Of a stretch of DNA of 64,000 nucleotides, positions 49,539-57,754 are shown one piece after another. The DNA is taken from assembly GCF_008329605.1 (NCBI RefSeq), contig NZ_NPKO01000008.1, forward strand, positions 248,001-312,000, in the 5' to 3' direction. Source of the DNA: Mycolicibacterium sp. P9-64 (GTDB lineage: Bacteria; Actinomycetota; Actinomycetes; Mycobacteriales; Mycobacteriaceae). The notes beneath the pieces were generated by a model. That model worked only from the letters and a program-made list of their open reading frames with translations. It was not told the origin of the DNA and did not search any database. Numbering within the stretch: position 1 is the stretch's first letter; every line of letters begins with the position of its first letter. A program made the position numbers and the translations under genes.

Positions 49539-50687
49539 GTGAACAACGTGCGGATACTTGTTGCCGGAGCCACCGGCTATGTGGGCTCGAGGCTGGTCAG
49601 TGCCCTTTTGGACGAGGGACACGAGGTCGTCGCGACCAGTCGGGACGCCACCAAACTGGCCGACTTCGGCTGGTATGACGACGTCACCCCGGTCTCGCTC
49701 GACGCTCATGACGCCGCGTCGGCCAAGGAGGTCTTCACCGAGGCCGGACCCGTCGACGTCGTCTACTACCTCGTCCACGGCATCGGACAGCCCGACTTCC
49801 GTGAAGCCGACAACCGCGCCGCGGCCAACGTGGCTGCCGCGGCTCGCGACGCGGGCGTCGGGCGCATCGTGTACCTGGGTGGCTTCGTGCCCGACGGCGA
49901 CGAGCTCTCCGAGCACCTCACCAGCCGCGCCGAGGTGGCCCAAGCGCTGACCTTGACCGACGGTCCCGAGCTGGTGTGGCTGGGTGCGGCGATGATCATC
50001 GGCGCCGGGTCGACGTCGTTCGAGCTGCTGCGCTACGTCGGTGACCGCTTCGTCTTGATCCCCATGCCGCCATGGGTGCACAACCCGATGGATCCGATCT
50101 CCATCCGCGACGTGCTGCACTACCTCGTCGCGGCGGCCGATCCGGCACAGGTGCCCGCCGGGGCCTACGACATCCACGGTCCAGAGACGACCACCTACCG
50201 GGACTTGATGTTGTCCTACGCGCGGGTGTCGGGGAAGTGGCGGGGATCTGTGCCGGTCCCCGGCGTCGAAACTGCTGTGCTGTCCCGTCTTTCGGCGATG
50301 ACGTCGCCCGTACCCGATGGCCTCGTCGCCGATCTCGTTGCGTCACTGACCCATCCGATGATGGCGTCCGACGACGGGCTGCGCGCACTGGTGCCCGATC
50401 CGCCGGGCGGCCTGGTCGGCATCGACGACGCGATCACCTTGGCGCTGTCCAGTCGGCGGCCCCTGCCGGTGAACGCTCTCGCCGACCCGCACCACCTTGC
50501 CGACACCGACCCGGTCTGGGCAGGCGGCGATGCGTTCCGCATCCGTCGGCTGGCCACGATGGTCACTCCGTCGGCCGTGCGGCCGATGCTCGGATTGGTC
50601 GACACCCTTCCCGGACCGGTCGCCGCGGCGCTGCGAACCAGCCTCGACACGTTGATCGGCTGGGTCCCTGGGGCCGGACCGCGATGA
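49539..50687 (+). CDS. NAD(P)-binding atypical SDR (NmrA-like)
   Basis: A 382-residue protein. The N-terminal Rossmann domain starts ILVAGATGYVGSRLVSALLDEGHEVVATSR, with YYLVHGIG and VYLGGFVPDG, as in NmrA/DUF2867-type atypical SDRs that lack the YxxxK pair. The C-terminal half (about 230-382) is not recognised. A TACAAG hexamer lies six bases before the GTG. Overlaps the next gene by ATGA, so the two are one operon. Confidence 0.78.
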   Translation: MNNVRILVAGATGYVGSRLVSALLDEGHEVVATSRDATKLADFGWYDDVTPVSLDAHDAASAKEVFTEAGPVDVVYYLVHGIGQPDFREADNRAAANVAAAARDAGVGRIVYLGGFVPDGDELSEHLTSRAEVAQALTLTDGPELVWLGAAMIIGAGSTSFELLRYVGDRFVLIPMPPWVHNPMDPISIRDVLHYLVAAADPAQVPAGAYDIHGPETTTYRDLMLSYARVSGKWRGSVPVPGVETAVLSRLSAMTSPVPDGLVADLVASLTHPMMASDDGLRALVPDPPGGLVGIDDAITLALSSRRPLPVNALADPHHLADTDPVWAGGDAFRIRRLATMVTPSAVRPMLGLVDTLPGPVAAALRTSLDTLIGWVPGAGPR

Positions 50688-51382
50688 CGCGACTCCTCTC
50701 GGACATCGGCGCGATCGTTGGCGCTGCCCCGGTCATGCGCGAAGAGCCGCCGTCGGTGATCCGCACGCGCCGCGTCGTCGTGGTCGTCGTGCTCATCATC
50801 GGGGCTGTGCTGCTTGGCATTTCGTTGAACCTGACGCCCGGTGCCTCGTCGTTCTACGTGGCAACCGTCGCGCTGGCCGCGGTGTGGGCGGGCGGTGCCA
50901 GGCTTTCGGGTCCGCTGCACCTCGGGTCCGTGGAGTTCCGTGGCCGCGAGCGACGCCCCGTGATCACCGGTTGTGTGGTCGGCGTGGTCCTCGGTGCGGT
51001 CTTCGTCGTCGGTGGTCTGGTGGCCCGCGAGATCGGCCCGGTCCGCGACTACGTCGTCGCGGTGCTCGAGTACGCCAACTACGGGTCGCTGTGGGTGGTC
51101 ACGATCATCACCGTGGCCAACGGCGTCACCGAGGAGTTGTTCTTCCGCGGCGCACTGTATTCCGCGCTTGGCAGATTCCATCCCGAGGTGCTGTCGACGA
51201 TCGTCTACGCCGTCGCCGTATCCGCCGCGGGCAACCCGATGCTGGGCTTTGCCGGTCTCATCCTCGGCGCGGTCTGCGCCTACGAACGCCGAATCACCGG
51301 GGGAGTGCTCGCGCCCATGCTCACCCACTTCTTCTGGGGGTTGGTCATGGTGCTCGCACTGCCACCGGTGTTCGGCGTCTAG
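50684..51382 (+). CDS. CPBP-family intramembrane metalloprotease
   Basis: A 232-residue membrane protein with about six helices. The CPBP/Abi motifs are EELFFRG (the EExxxR pair, in GVTEELFFRGAL) and HFFWGLVMVL near the C-terminus, with an intermediate PMLGFAGLILGAVCAYE. Such proteases cut within membranes or act in bacteriocin immunity; the substrate is unknown. Coupled to the upstream gene. Its stop shares CTAG with the stop of the convergent MFS gene. Confidence 0.82.
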   Translation: MTRLLSDIGAIVGAAPVMREEPPSVIRTRRVVVVVVLIIGAVLLGISLNLTPGASSFYVATVALAAVWAGGARLSGPLHLGSVEFRGRERRPVITGCVVGVVLGAVFVVGGLVAREIGPVRDYVVAVLEYANYGSLWVVTIITVANGVTEELFFRGALYSALGRFHPEVLSTIVYAVAVSAAGNPMLGFAGLILGAVCAYERRITGGVLAPMLTHFFWGLVMVLALPPVFGV

Positions 51383-52659
51383 CGCAGCGGGTGGGCGATC
51401 TCGTCGCGGGGCATCTTGGCAGCCACCATGGCGATGGCACCGAGAAGCACGGGCACGATGCCGGCCGCCAGGAAGATCGACTGCATCGACACCACCTTCG
51501 ACAGCGGCCCGACGATCGCGAACGACAACGGCATGAACGCCAGCGAGACGAAGAAGTCCAGGCTCGACACCCGGCCAAGCATCGCCGTCGGCACTCGCCG
51601 CTGAAGCAGCGTTCCCCAGATCACCATCCCTGCTCCGTCGGTGACGCCGACGACGAACGTTGCCGCCGCCATCGCGGGAAACGACGACGTGCTGCCGACG
51701 ATCACCAGGGGCAGTGAGCCGAGACCCCACATCACCATCATCACCGTCAGGTAGCGACGTGGTAGCCGTCGCGACGAGACCGCAATCGCGCCAAGCGCGC
51801 TGCCGATACCGAAGAACGCCAGGATGAACCCGTACGCCCGCGCGCCGTCGGCGAAGCGATCCTGCGCGATGAACGGCAGCAGCACCTCGATCGGCCCGAG
51901 CACGACGAGCACGAACATGCTGGCGAACAGCAGGGTCCACAGCAGCCACGGTGTGCGCCATACGAACGAGAAGCCTTCGCGCAGATCACGAAGCACGTGC
52001 GGCCGCTCGCCGTCCTCGTGCGTCGAGGTTCGGGTCGCCGGTCTGGTGGCGATCAACAGCACCAGACCGATGGCGAACAGTGCGGACACCACGTACGCGC
52101 CGACCGCGGGGAACGTCGCTCCGATCACCAGACCGGCCAGCGCGGGGCCGACGGCCCGCTGGAACACCGGACGCACCACGCCCTCGACGCCGTTGGCCGC
52201 CAGCAGCTGGTCGGCGGGCAGGATCCGGGGAAGGATCGCGCTGTAGGCGGGGAAGAAGAACGCCGCCGCGATGCCCAGCACCGCGGCCGCGACGGCCATG
52301 TGCCAGATGTGCAGCGCACCAATCGAACTCAGCACAGCGATGGTGGACACCGTGGTCAGGTTCACGGCCTCGACCACGATGATGATGCTGCGCTGGTTGA
52401 TGCGGTCGGCGACGATTCCGCCGACCAGCACGAAGGCCACCAGGCCTGTGCCGAGGCACGTTGCGACCAGCGACAGGGATGCCGGATCGTTGTCGAGCGC
52501 GATCACCTGCAGCGCCATCACGACGGCCCACATGCCCTCGGCGAAGATCGACAGCGAAACGGCTGCGATCAGGTAGCGGTACTCGCGATTCCGGAACGGT
52601 GCGAGCACGCGCCAGCCGCCGGTGGTCACCGGCTGCTCGATTTCGTATTGCGTACTCAC
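51379..52659 (-). CDS. MFS efflux transporter (Tap/EntS-like)
   Basis: A 426-residue MFS protein with 12 helices, resembling the Tap and enterobactin-exporter group: FRNREYRYLIAAVSLSIFAEGMWAVVMALQVIAL, GGIVADRINQRSIIIVVE and the C-terminal TLLQRRVPTAMLGRVSSLDFFVS. This group includes drug and siderophore exporters. Start is a GTG at 52659 without an obvious Shine-Dalgarno sequence. Confidence 0.85.
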   Translation of the reverse strand: MSTQYEIEQPVTTGGWRVLAPFRNREYRYLIAAVSLSIFAEGMWAVVMALQVIALDNDPASLSLVATCLGTGLVAFVLVGGIVADRINQRSIIIVVEAVNLTTVSTIAVLSSIGALHIWHMAVAAAVLGIAAAFFFPAYSAILPRILPADQLLAANGVEGVVRPVFQRAVGPALAGLVIGATFPAVGAYVVSALFAIGLVLLIATRPATRTSTHEDGERPHVLRDLREGFSFVWRTPWLLWTLLFASMFVLVVLGPIEVLLPFIAQDRFADGARAYGFILAFFGIGSALGAIAVSSRRLPRRYLTVMMVMWGLGSLPLVIVGSTSSFPAMAAATFVVGVTDGAGMVIWGTLLQRRVPTAMLGRVSSLDFFVSLAFMPLSFAIVGPLSKVVSMQSIFLAAGIVPVLLGAIAMVAAKMPRDEIAHPLR

Positions 52660-52730
52660 CCATCGATGGTGGCTGATCGGACCCCTTGTAGTCGAATGAT
52701 TTTCGCTCCAAGGGCCCGCAACGACGAAGG

Positions 52731-53552
52731 TCAGTCGTCGGTGAACACTGCGGCCCGCCGCTGCTGGAACGCCCTGGTGCCCTCACGGAAGTCGTGCGAG
52801 ACCAGCAGTTTGAGCTGGCCATCGGTCTCCCGCTCGAACGCAGGCTCGAGTTCGGTCAGCGTCGCGGCGTTGATGGCCTGCTTGGTCTTGCGCAGCGCCA
52901 CGGCAGGGCCGGACTTCAGCGTCTCGAGCACCCCGTCGACGGCGGCGTCGAGTTCATCGGCCGGGTACACCGCGCTCACCAGACCCGCATCGAGGGCGTC
53001 GGTCGCCGTCAGCCGCTCGGCTAGCAGCGCCATCCGCATCGCCCTGGTTCTGCCGATCGACGCCGCCACCAGAGCCGACGCTCCACCGTCGGGCATGAGC
53101 CCGATCTTGGTGAACGCCAACAGGAAGTATGCCCTCTCGGAGGCCAGGATGACGTCGGCTGAGATCGCCAGCGAGACACCGACACCCGCGGCGGGGCCCT
53201 GCACGACGGAGACGACGGGCTTGGGCAGCGCGACGATCGAGCGGACGGCGCGGTTGGCCGCGGCGAGCACGTCGTCGGGGCCGAGGCTGGCCGCCCGATC
53301 AGCCTGGTCCGACTCGCTGATGCCTGCTCCGGAGCTGAAGCCGCGGCCCGCGCCGCCGAGGCGCACCACGCGGACTCTCGCGTCGGTGGCCGCGTGTTCC
53401 AGCGCGGCGGACAACGTGTCGAGCATCGGTGCGGTCAGCGAGTTGAGGCTGTCCGGGCGGTTCAACGTCACGGAAAGCACGCCGTCGCGCAGCGATAGCG
53501 CGAGGTCGTCGATGCCCGTGTAGGGGTCAGTGGTGGTCTCGGAGTTGGTCAT
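52731..53552 (-). CDS. echA10: enoyl-CoA hydratase (EchA10 position)
   Basis: A 273-residue crotonase-fold protein. Oxyanion-hole segments are FSSGAGISES and GPAAGVGVSLAISAD; the usual catalytic Glu positions are replaced (LMPDGGASALV), with Asp kept. It lies divergently from mcr, the position of echA10 (Rv1142c) in M. tuberculosis. ATG 53552 is used; the frame is open to 53639 but the extra segment runs into the mcr promoter region. Confidence 0.85.
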   Translation of the reverse strand: MTNSETTTDPYTGIDDLALSLRDGVLSVTLNRPDSLNSLTAPMLDTLSAALEHAATDARVRVVRLGGAGRGFSSGAGISESDQADRAASLGPDDVLAAANRAVRSIVALPKPVVSVVQGPAAGVGVSLAISADVILASERAYFLLAFTKIGLMPDGGASALVAASIGRTRAMRMALLAERLTATDALDAGLVSAVYPADELDAAVDGVLETLKSGPAVALRKTKQAINAATLTELEPAFERETDGQLKLLVSHDFREGTRAFQQRRAAVFTDD

Positions 53553-53659
53553 GTCTCGCCTCGTGTCTGGCGAGCCAGAGGCCCGCGGTCCGTCGACCTG
53601 GTTATACAAGTAAGCTATGTCGGCGGTCAACTGGGACATCTACTGGAGGGCGTTGCGCG

Positions 53660-54751
53660 ATGGCTGGACCACTGCAGGGATTGCGAGTCGTGGAGCTTGC
53701 GGGCATCGGCCCCGGCCCGCACGCCGCGATGATTCTCGGCGATCTCGGCGCCGACGTCGTGCGCATCGAGCGGCCGGCCAGGAAGGGCGGCGTGCCCGGC
53801 GGAAGCCGTGACTCCATGTTGCGCAACCGGCGCTCGGTGGCCGCCGACCTCAAGAGCGACGAGGGCCGCGAGCTGGTGCTGCGGCTGATCGCCAAGGCCG
53901 ACGTGCTGACCGAGGGTTACCGGCCCGGCGTCACCGAACGCCTCGGCCTCGGACCCGATGACTGCGCCAAGGTCAACGAGCGGCTGATCTACGCACGCAT
54001 GACGGGGTGGGGTCAGACGGGCCCGCGTTCGCAGCAGGCCGGTCACGACATCAACTACATCTCGCTCAACGGACTGCTGCATGCCGTCGGCCGCAAGGGC
54101 GAGCGGCCGGTACCGCCGCTGAACCTGGCAGGCGACTTCGGCGGCGGCTCGATGTTCCTCATCGTCGGGATCCTTGCCGCGTTGTGGGAGCGGCAGACCT
54201 CGGGCAAGGGCCAGGTGGTCGACGCCGCGATGATCGACGGGTCCAGCGTGCTGATGCAGATGATGTGGGGTTTCCGCGCCATGGGCATGTGGTCCGACGA
54301 GCGTGGCACCAACATGCTCGACACCGGGGCGCCCTACTACGACACGTACACCTGCTCCGATGGTCGCCACGTCGCGGTCGGTGCCATCGAACCGCAGTTC
54401 TACGCGCTGCTCCTGCAAGGCCTCGGGCTGGACGCAGCGGATCTGCCTGCCCAGCAAGACATGTCGCGCTGGCCCGAGCTGCGCGCCACCTTGACCGAGG
54501 CGTTCGCCGCGCACGACCGGGACCACTGGGCCAAGGTCTTCGACGGCACCGATGCGTGCGTCACCCCGGTGCTGTCCTTCGCCGAGGTCGAGACCGAGCC
54601 CCACATCACCGAGCGCCACACCTTCTTCCGTGACGGCGACAACTTGGAGCCGGCACCAGCACCCCGGTTCTCTCGTAGCACGGTGCCCACGCCGACGCCC
54701 CCCGGTGAGCCGGGCGCGGACACCGAGGCCGTTCTTCGCGACTGGGTATAG
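53660..54751 (+). CDS. mcr: alpha-methylacyl-CoA racemase
   Basis: A 363-residue family III CoA transferase/racemase, very close to M. tuberculosis MCR (Rv1143). It interconverts the 2R and 2S forms of 2-methylacyl-CoA so that branched fatty acids and the sterol side chain can be beta-oxidised. The active site shows the His in AGHDINYISLNG and Asp in AGDFGGGSMF, and the Glu in AIEPQFY. ATG has TGGAGGG upstream. The next three genes are in the same direction. Confidence 0.94.
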   Translation: MAGPLQGLRVVELAGIGPGPHAAMILGDLGADVVRIERPARKGGVPGGSRDSMLRNRRSVAADLKSDEGRELVLRLIAKADVLTEGYRPGVTERLGLGPDDCAKVNERLIYARMTGWGQTGPRSQQAGHDINYISLNGLLHAVGRKGERPVPPLNLAGDFGGGSMFLIVGILAALWERQTSGKGQVVDAAMIDGSSVLMQMMWGFRAMGMWSDERGTNMLDTGAPYYDTYTCSDGRHVAVGAIEPQFYALLLQGLGLDAADLPAQQDMSRWPELRATLTEAFAAHDRDHWAKVFDGTDACVTPVLSFAEVETEPHITERHTFFRDGDNLEPAPAPRFSRSTVPTPTPPGEPGADTEAVLRDWV

Positions 54752-54816
54752 TCCCAACCAACGAGTTGGTCGAGCAAAGGCATCGGCCCGAAATACACAT
54801 TGAAGGGAAAGCATCT

Positions 54817-55569
54817 GTGCAGATCAAAGACTCCGTAGCAGTCGTCACCGGTGGCGCATCCGGCCTCGGCCTCGCCACCACCAAGCGCCTGCTCGACGCC
54901 GGAGCCAGCGTCGTCGTCATCGACCTCAGGGGCGAGGAGGCGGTGGCCGAGCTCGGTGACCGCGCCAAGTTCGTGGAAACCAACGTCACCGACGAGGCAG
55001 CCGTCACCAAGGCGCTCGACGTCGCCGAGTCACTCGGCCCGGTCCGCATCAACGTCAACTGCGCTGGCATCGGCAACGCCATCAAGACCCTCGGCAAGGA
55101 CGGCCCGTTCCCCTACGACCAGTTCAAGAAGGTCGTCGAGGTCAACCTGTTCGGCACGTTCAACGTGCTGCGCCTGACCGCGGAGCGGATCGCCAAGACC
55201 GAGCCTGTGGGTGAGGAGCGCGGCGTCATCATCAACACCGCGTCCGTCGCCGCGTTCGACGGCCAGATCGGACAGGCCGCCTACTCGGCGTCCAAGGGCG
55301 GCGTCGTCGGCATGACGCTGCCGATCGCGCGTGACCTGTCGCGCAGCCTGATCCGTGTCGTCACCATCGCGCCCGGCCTGTTCAAGACCCCGCTGCTTGG
55401 CTCGCTGCCCGAGGAGGCGCAGCGCTCGCTCGGCCAGCAGGTGCCGCACCCCGCCCGGCTCGGCGACCCCGACGAGTACGGCGCGCTCGCCGTGCACATC
55501 GTCGAGAACCCCATGCTCAACGGTGAAGTGATCCGCCTCGACGGCGCGATCCGGATGGCGCCGCGATGA
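54817..55569 (+). CDS. 3-hydroxyacyl-CoA dehydrogenase-type SDR
   Basis: A 250-residue SDR like Rv1144 and human HSD17B10. Seen: TGGASGLG, VNCAGIG, Ser in NTASVAAFDGQ, YSASK and the family insertion RVVTIAPGLFKTPLLGSLPEE. It probably oxidises 3-hydroxyacyl-CoA in branched-chain beta-oxidation, next to the racemase. GTG 54817 has AAGGGAAA upstream; a longer frame from 54766 reaches back towards the mcr stop and is rejected. The stop codon starts a dispersed repeat. Confidence 0.9.
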   Translation: MQIKDSVAVVTGGASGLGLATTKRLLDAGASVVVIDLRGEEAVAELGDRAKFVETNVTDEAAVTKALDVAESLGPVRINVNCAGIGNAIKTLGKDGPFPYDQFKKVVEVNLFGTFNVLRLTAERIAKTEPVGEERGVIINTASVAAFDGQIGQAAYSASKGGVVGMTLPIARDLSRSLIRVVTIAPGLFKTPLLGSLPEEAQRSLGQQVPHPARLGDPDEYGALAVHIVENPMLNGEVIRLDGAIRMAPR

Positions 55570-55589
55570 GCGCTTGCGCGAAGAGAAGA
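55567..55589 (+). repeat. stop-anchored dispersed repeat, copy 2
   Basis: TGAGCGCTTGCGCGAAGAG starts exactly at the SDR stop codon. It matches the copy at the ispH stop (6790) at all but two positions. Confidence 0.65.
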
Positions 55590-55605
55590 GGGCGGAGGTA
55601 GCGGC

Positions 55606-56607
55606 ATGGGAATCAAGACGAAGTTCACCGAGGTCTTCGGTGTCGACCACCCCATCGCTCAGGGCGGCATGCAGTGGGTTGGGCGCGCGGAACTCGTTGC
55701 GGCCGTTGCCAATGCGGGCGGGCTCGGTTTCATCACCGCGCTGACGCAGCCGACGCCCGCCGATCTGGCCCGTGAGATCGCCAAGACGCGCGAGCTCACG
55801 GACAAGCCGTTCGGCGTGAACCTGACGATCCTGCCGTCGATCAATCCGCCGCCGTATGACGAGTACCGGCAGGTGATCGTCAACGAGGGCATCAAGATCG
55901 TCGAGACCGCAGGCTCCAACCCGGCGCCGCACCTGCCGATGTTCCACGACAACGGCATCAAGGTGCTGCACAAGTGCACCTCGGTCCGGCACGGCGTGAA
56001 GGCGCAGAGCCTCGGCGTCGACGGCATCAGCATCGACGGCTTCGAGTGCGCAGGCCATCCGGGGGAGGACGACGTCCCCGGCCTGGTGCTGATCCCGGCT
56101 GCCGCCAAGCAGATCGAGATCCCGATGATCGCCTCCGGCGGGTTCGGCGACGCCCGCGGCCTGGTGGCTGCGCTGGCCCTCGGGGCGGACGGCATCAACA
56201 TGGGCACGCGGTTCATGTGCACCGTTGAGTCGTGCATCCATCAGAACGTCAAGGACGCCATCGTCGCCGGCGACGAGCGTGGCACCGAGCTGATCTTCCG
56301 CAGCCTGCACAACACCGCTCGGGTGGCGAGCAACGTGGTGTCGCGTGAGGTCGTGGAGATCCTCAAGGGGGGCGGCCAGTTCTCCGACGTCAAGGATCTG
56401 GTGGCCGGTGTTCGGGGCCGTCGCGTGTTCGACGAGGGCGACGTCGACGCGGGTATCTGGACGGTGGGTACCGTGATGGGCCTCATCGACGACATCCCGA
56501 CGTGCGACGAGCTGATCTCGCGCATCGTGTCCGGGGCCGAGCAGCTGATCACCGAGCGGCTGGGTGGGATGGTCACGTCCGTGGCGTCGGCGGGGGTATC
56601 TGCTTGA
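55606..56607 (+). CDS. nitronate monooxygenase/NPD-like flavoprotein
   Basis: A 333-residue FMN-dependent TIM-barrel protein of the nitronate monooxygenase family. Seen: PIAQGGMQWVGRAELVAAVANAGGLGFI, the FMN-binding IASGGFGDARGLVAALALGADGINMGTRFM, and the barrel motif IDGFECAGHPGEDD with the conserved His. Some homologues act as enoyl reductases or double-bond desaturators. GGAGG precedes the ATG. Its place after racemase and SDR suggests a role in the same lipid pathway. It is followed by two terminator-like hairpins. Confidence 0.88.
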   Translation: MGIKTKFTEVFGVDHPIAQGGMQWVGRAELVAAVANAGGLGFITALTQPTPADLAREIAKTRELTDKPFGVNLTILPSINPPPYDEYRQVIVNEGIKIVETAGSNPAPHLPMFHDNGIKVLHKCTSVRHGVKAQSLGVDGISIDGFECAGHPGEDDVPGLVLIPAAAKQIEIPMIASGGFGDARGLVAALALGADGINMGTRFMCTVESCIHQNVKDAIVAGDERGTELIFRSLHNTARVASNVVSREVVEILKGGGQFSDVKDLVAGVRGRRVFDEGDVDAGIWTVGTVMGLIDDIPTCDELISRIVSGAEQLITERLGGMVTSVASAGVSA

Positions 56608-56627
56608 CGCAGGCGTTTCAGATTGTG

Positions 56628-56664
56628 CTGAGGGTCGTGGTCCGCATTGGATCACGACCCTCAG
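56628..56664. terminator. hairpin after the flavoprotein gene
   Basis: CTGAGGGTCGTG and CACGACCCTCAG pair over 12 bases with a 13-base loop, 21 bases beyond the stop codon. Confidence 0.75.
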
Positions 56665-56704
56665 TGTCATCTCGGGGCGTTGAGTACGGGCCTTGAACAA
56701 ATGA

Positions 56705-56731
56705 AGCCGCCGACGGTATCCGTCGGCGGCT
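56705..56731. terminator. second, tight hairpin
   Basis: AGCCGCCGACGG, loop TAT, CCGTCGGCGGCT: 12 perfect pairs with a 3-base loop. The pair of hairpins may form a tandem terminator; the second could also end transcripts coming from the right. Confidence 0.7.
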
Positions 56732-56826
56732 GTCTGCCTCATGGCACGCAATGCAGCCATCGCTGGCACATTGCCTACCCCAGAGACCACGCAAGCAGTT
56801 ACGCCACGCGGTCTGACCTGCTGTTT

Positions 56827-56967
56827 TTATACAGCCTGTGCGAGGTCGGGGAACTGCTCGGTGGTATCACCCTCGACCAGGAAGTCCCCGTGGTACAGGG
56901 CTTCGAAGTCAACCTTGATGACATCTGCGCTGGTGTCGTCGATCCACATGTACTGGACAGTAACCAT
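56827..56967 (-). CDS. small hypothetical protein, 46 aa
   Basis: A short frame reading MVTVQYMWIDDTSADVIKVD then FEALYHGDFLVEGDTTEQFP and DLAQAV, ending in TAA, which is rare in this window. It is acidic and looks like a compact globular peptide without membrane segments. A GTG directly precedes the ATG. No Shine-Dalgarno sequence is seen. The region is AT-richer than its surroundings. An inverted repeat AGTCAC/GTGACT (56987-57002) lies 20 bases upstream. I know no family for it. Confidence 0.5.
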   Translation of the reverse strand: MVTVQYMWIDDTSADVIKVDFEALYHGDFLVEGDTTEQFPDLAQAV

Positions 56968-56986
56968 CACTATTAAGAGGACTTTG

Positions 56987-57002
56987 AGTCACGATTGTGA
57001 CT
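56987..57002. promoter_or_regulatory. inverted repeat AGTCAC-GATT-GTGACT
   Basis: Perfect 6-base arms with a 4-base centre, between the DoxX gene end and the small gene start. It could be an operator for the small gene or a terminator for DoxX. Confidence 0.4.
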
Positions 57003-57032
57003 ACGGTGGCAATTCTTACCTGCCGGTAGGTT

Positions 57033-57584
57033 CTAGGCGCCTGGCTTGCTCAAGTTCAGCGGGTTGGTCCCGTTCAGCAAGACCCATGTCGTGATGGCTG
57101 CGGCGATCGCGACGACGAAGAGCCCGATCGTGACGACCGCCGGCCAGCGCGCCCGGTCGAACGCCCTTGCGTCCACCGAATAGCTGCCTGCACCGGTGAA
57201 GAGCAGGGCGATCGCTCCAAACGCCGCAAGGAACGGCACGTTGAACGGATCGGACCAGAACGCGGTTCCGGAGACGTTGACGGCCCACGCATCGAGCAGA
57301 GCGGCGATCAGACCGCACGCGGCTACCGGCGTCAGCAAACCCAACAGCAGCAGGATTCCTCCCGCGGTCTCCGTGGCCGTCACCAGAATCGCGGCGAACT
57401 TCCCCATCTTCCAGCCGTTGTCGTTCATGAAACTGACGGCTGCGTCGATGTCGAACGCCTTGATGAGGCCGGCTTGCAGGGCCGTCCCGCCGACGGCCAG
57501 GCGCAGCACTAGGAGGCCGAACGAGGTCAGGGAATCGGTGCCGGCTGAGACATGTCGGGTCGAGAACGAGTCGGTCGTGGCCAT
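57033..57584 (-). CDS. DoxX-family membrane protein, second
   Basis: A 183-residue protein with four transmembrane helices and the DoxX pattern (FGLLVLRLAVGGTALQAGLIKAF, AAILVTATETAGGILLLLGLLTPVAA, LDAWAVNVSGTAFW). ATG 57584 follows TAGGCT by seven bases, a leaderless start; the frame is open back to 57791 but that part overlaps the mmpL promoter. It is divergent from mmpL. Confidence 0.82.
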   Translation of the reverse strand: MATTDSFSTRHVSAGTDSLTSFGLLVLRLAVGGTALQAGLIKAFDIDAAVSFMNDNGWKMGKFAAILVTATETAGGILLLLGLLTPVAACGLIAALLDAWAVNVSGTAFWSDPFNVPFLAAFGAIALLFTGAGSYSVDARAFDRARWPAVVTIGLFVVAIAAAITTWVLLNGTNPLNLSKPGA

Positions 57585-57591
57585 GGCGAAA

Positions 57592-57597
57592 AGCCTA
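57592..57597 (-). promoter_or_regulatory. -10 TAGGCT, leaderless start at 57584
   Basis: TAGGCT on the minus strand, seven bases, ATG 57584, with no Shine-Dalgarno sequence. Confidence 0.6.
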
Positions 57598-57689
57598 GGT
57601 GTCTGTACGGACACTGGGAAACGCTCGTGAGGCCCGATCGGGTGAACGTTCCGTGTCCCAGCCACGTGATTAAGGACATGGGTACGCGG

Positions 57690-57722
57690 TTGACGGTCCG
57701 GAGTTACCGTTGTTAACTTAAC
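57690..57722 (+). promoter_or_regulatory. mmpL promoter with operator over the -10
   Basis: TTGACG (57690-57695), an 18-base spacer and TAACTT (57714-57719) form a good sigma-70-type promoter. The inverted repeat GTTAA-C-TTAAC (57712-57722) covers the -10, a natural site for the TetR repressor encoded at the end of this operon. Confidence 0.6.
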
Positions 57723-57754
57723 GTCGATATTGTCAGATCTTCGGGAGGTCCGAG

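Noticed and set aside
54766..54816. Longer start for the mcr-linked SDR
   Set aside because: The extension begins within the gap after mcr and lacks the SDR pattern; GTG 54817 has a good ribosome binding site.
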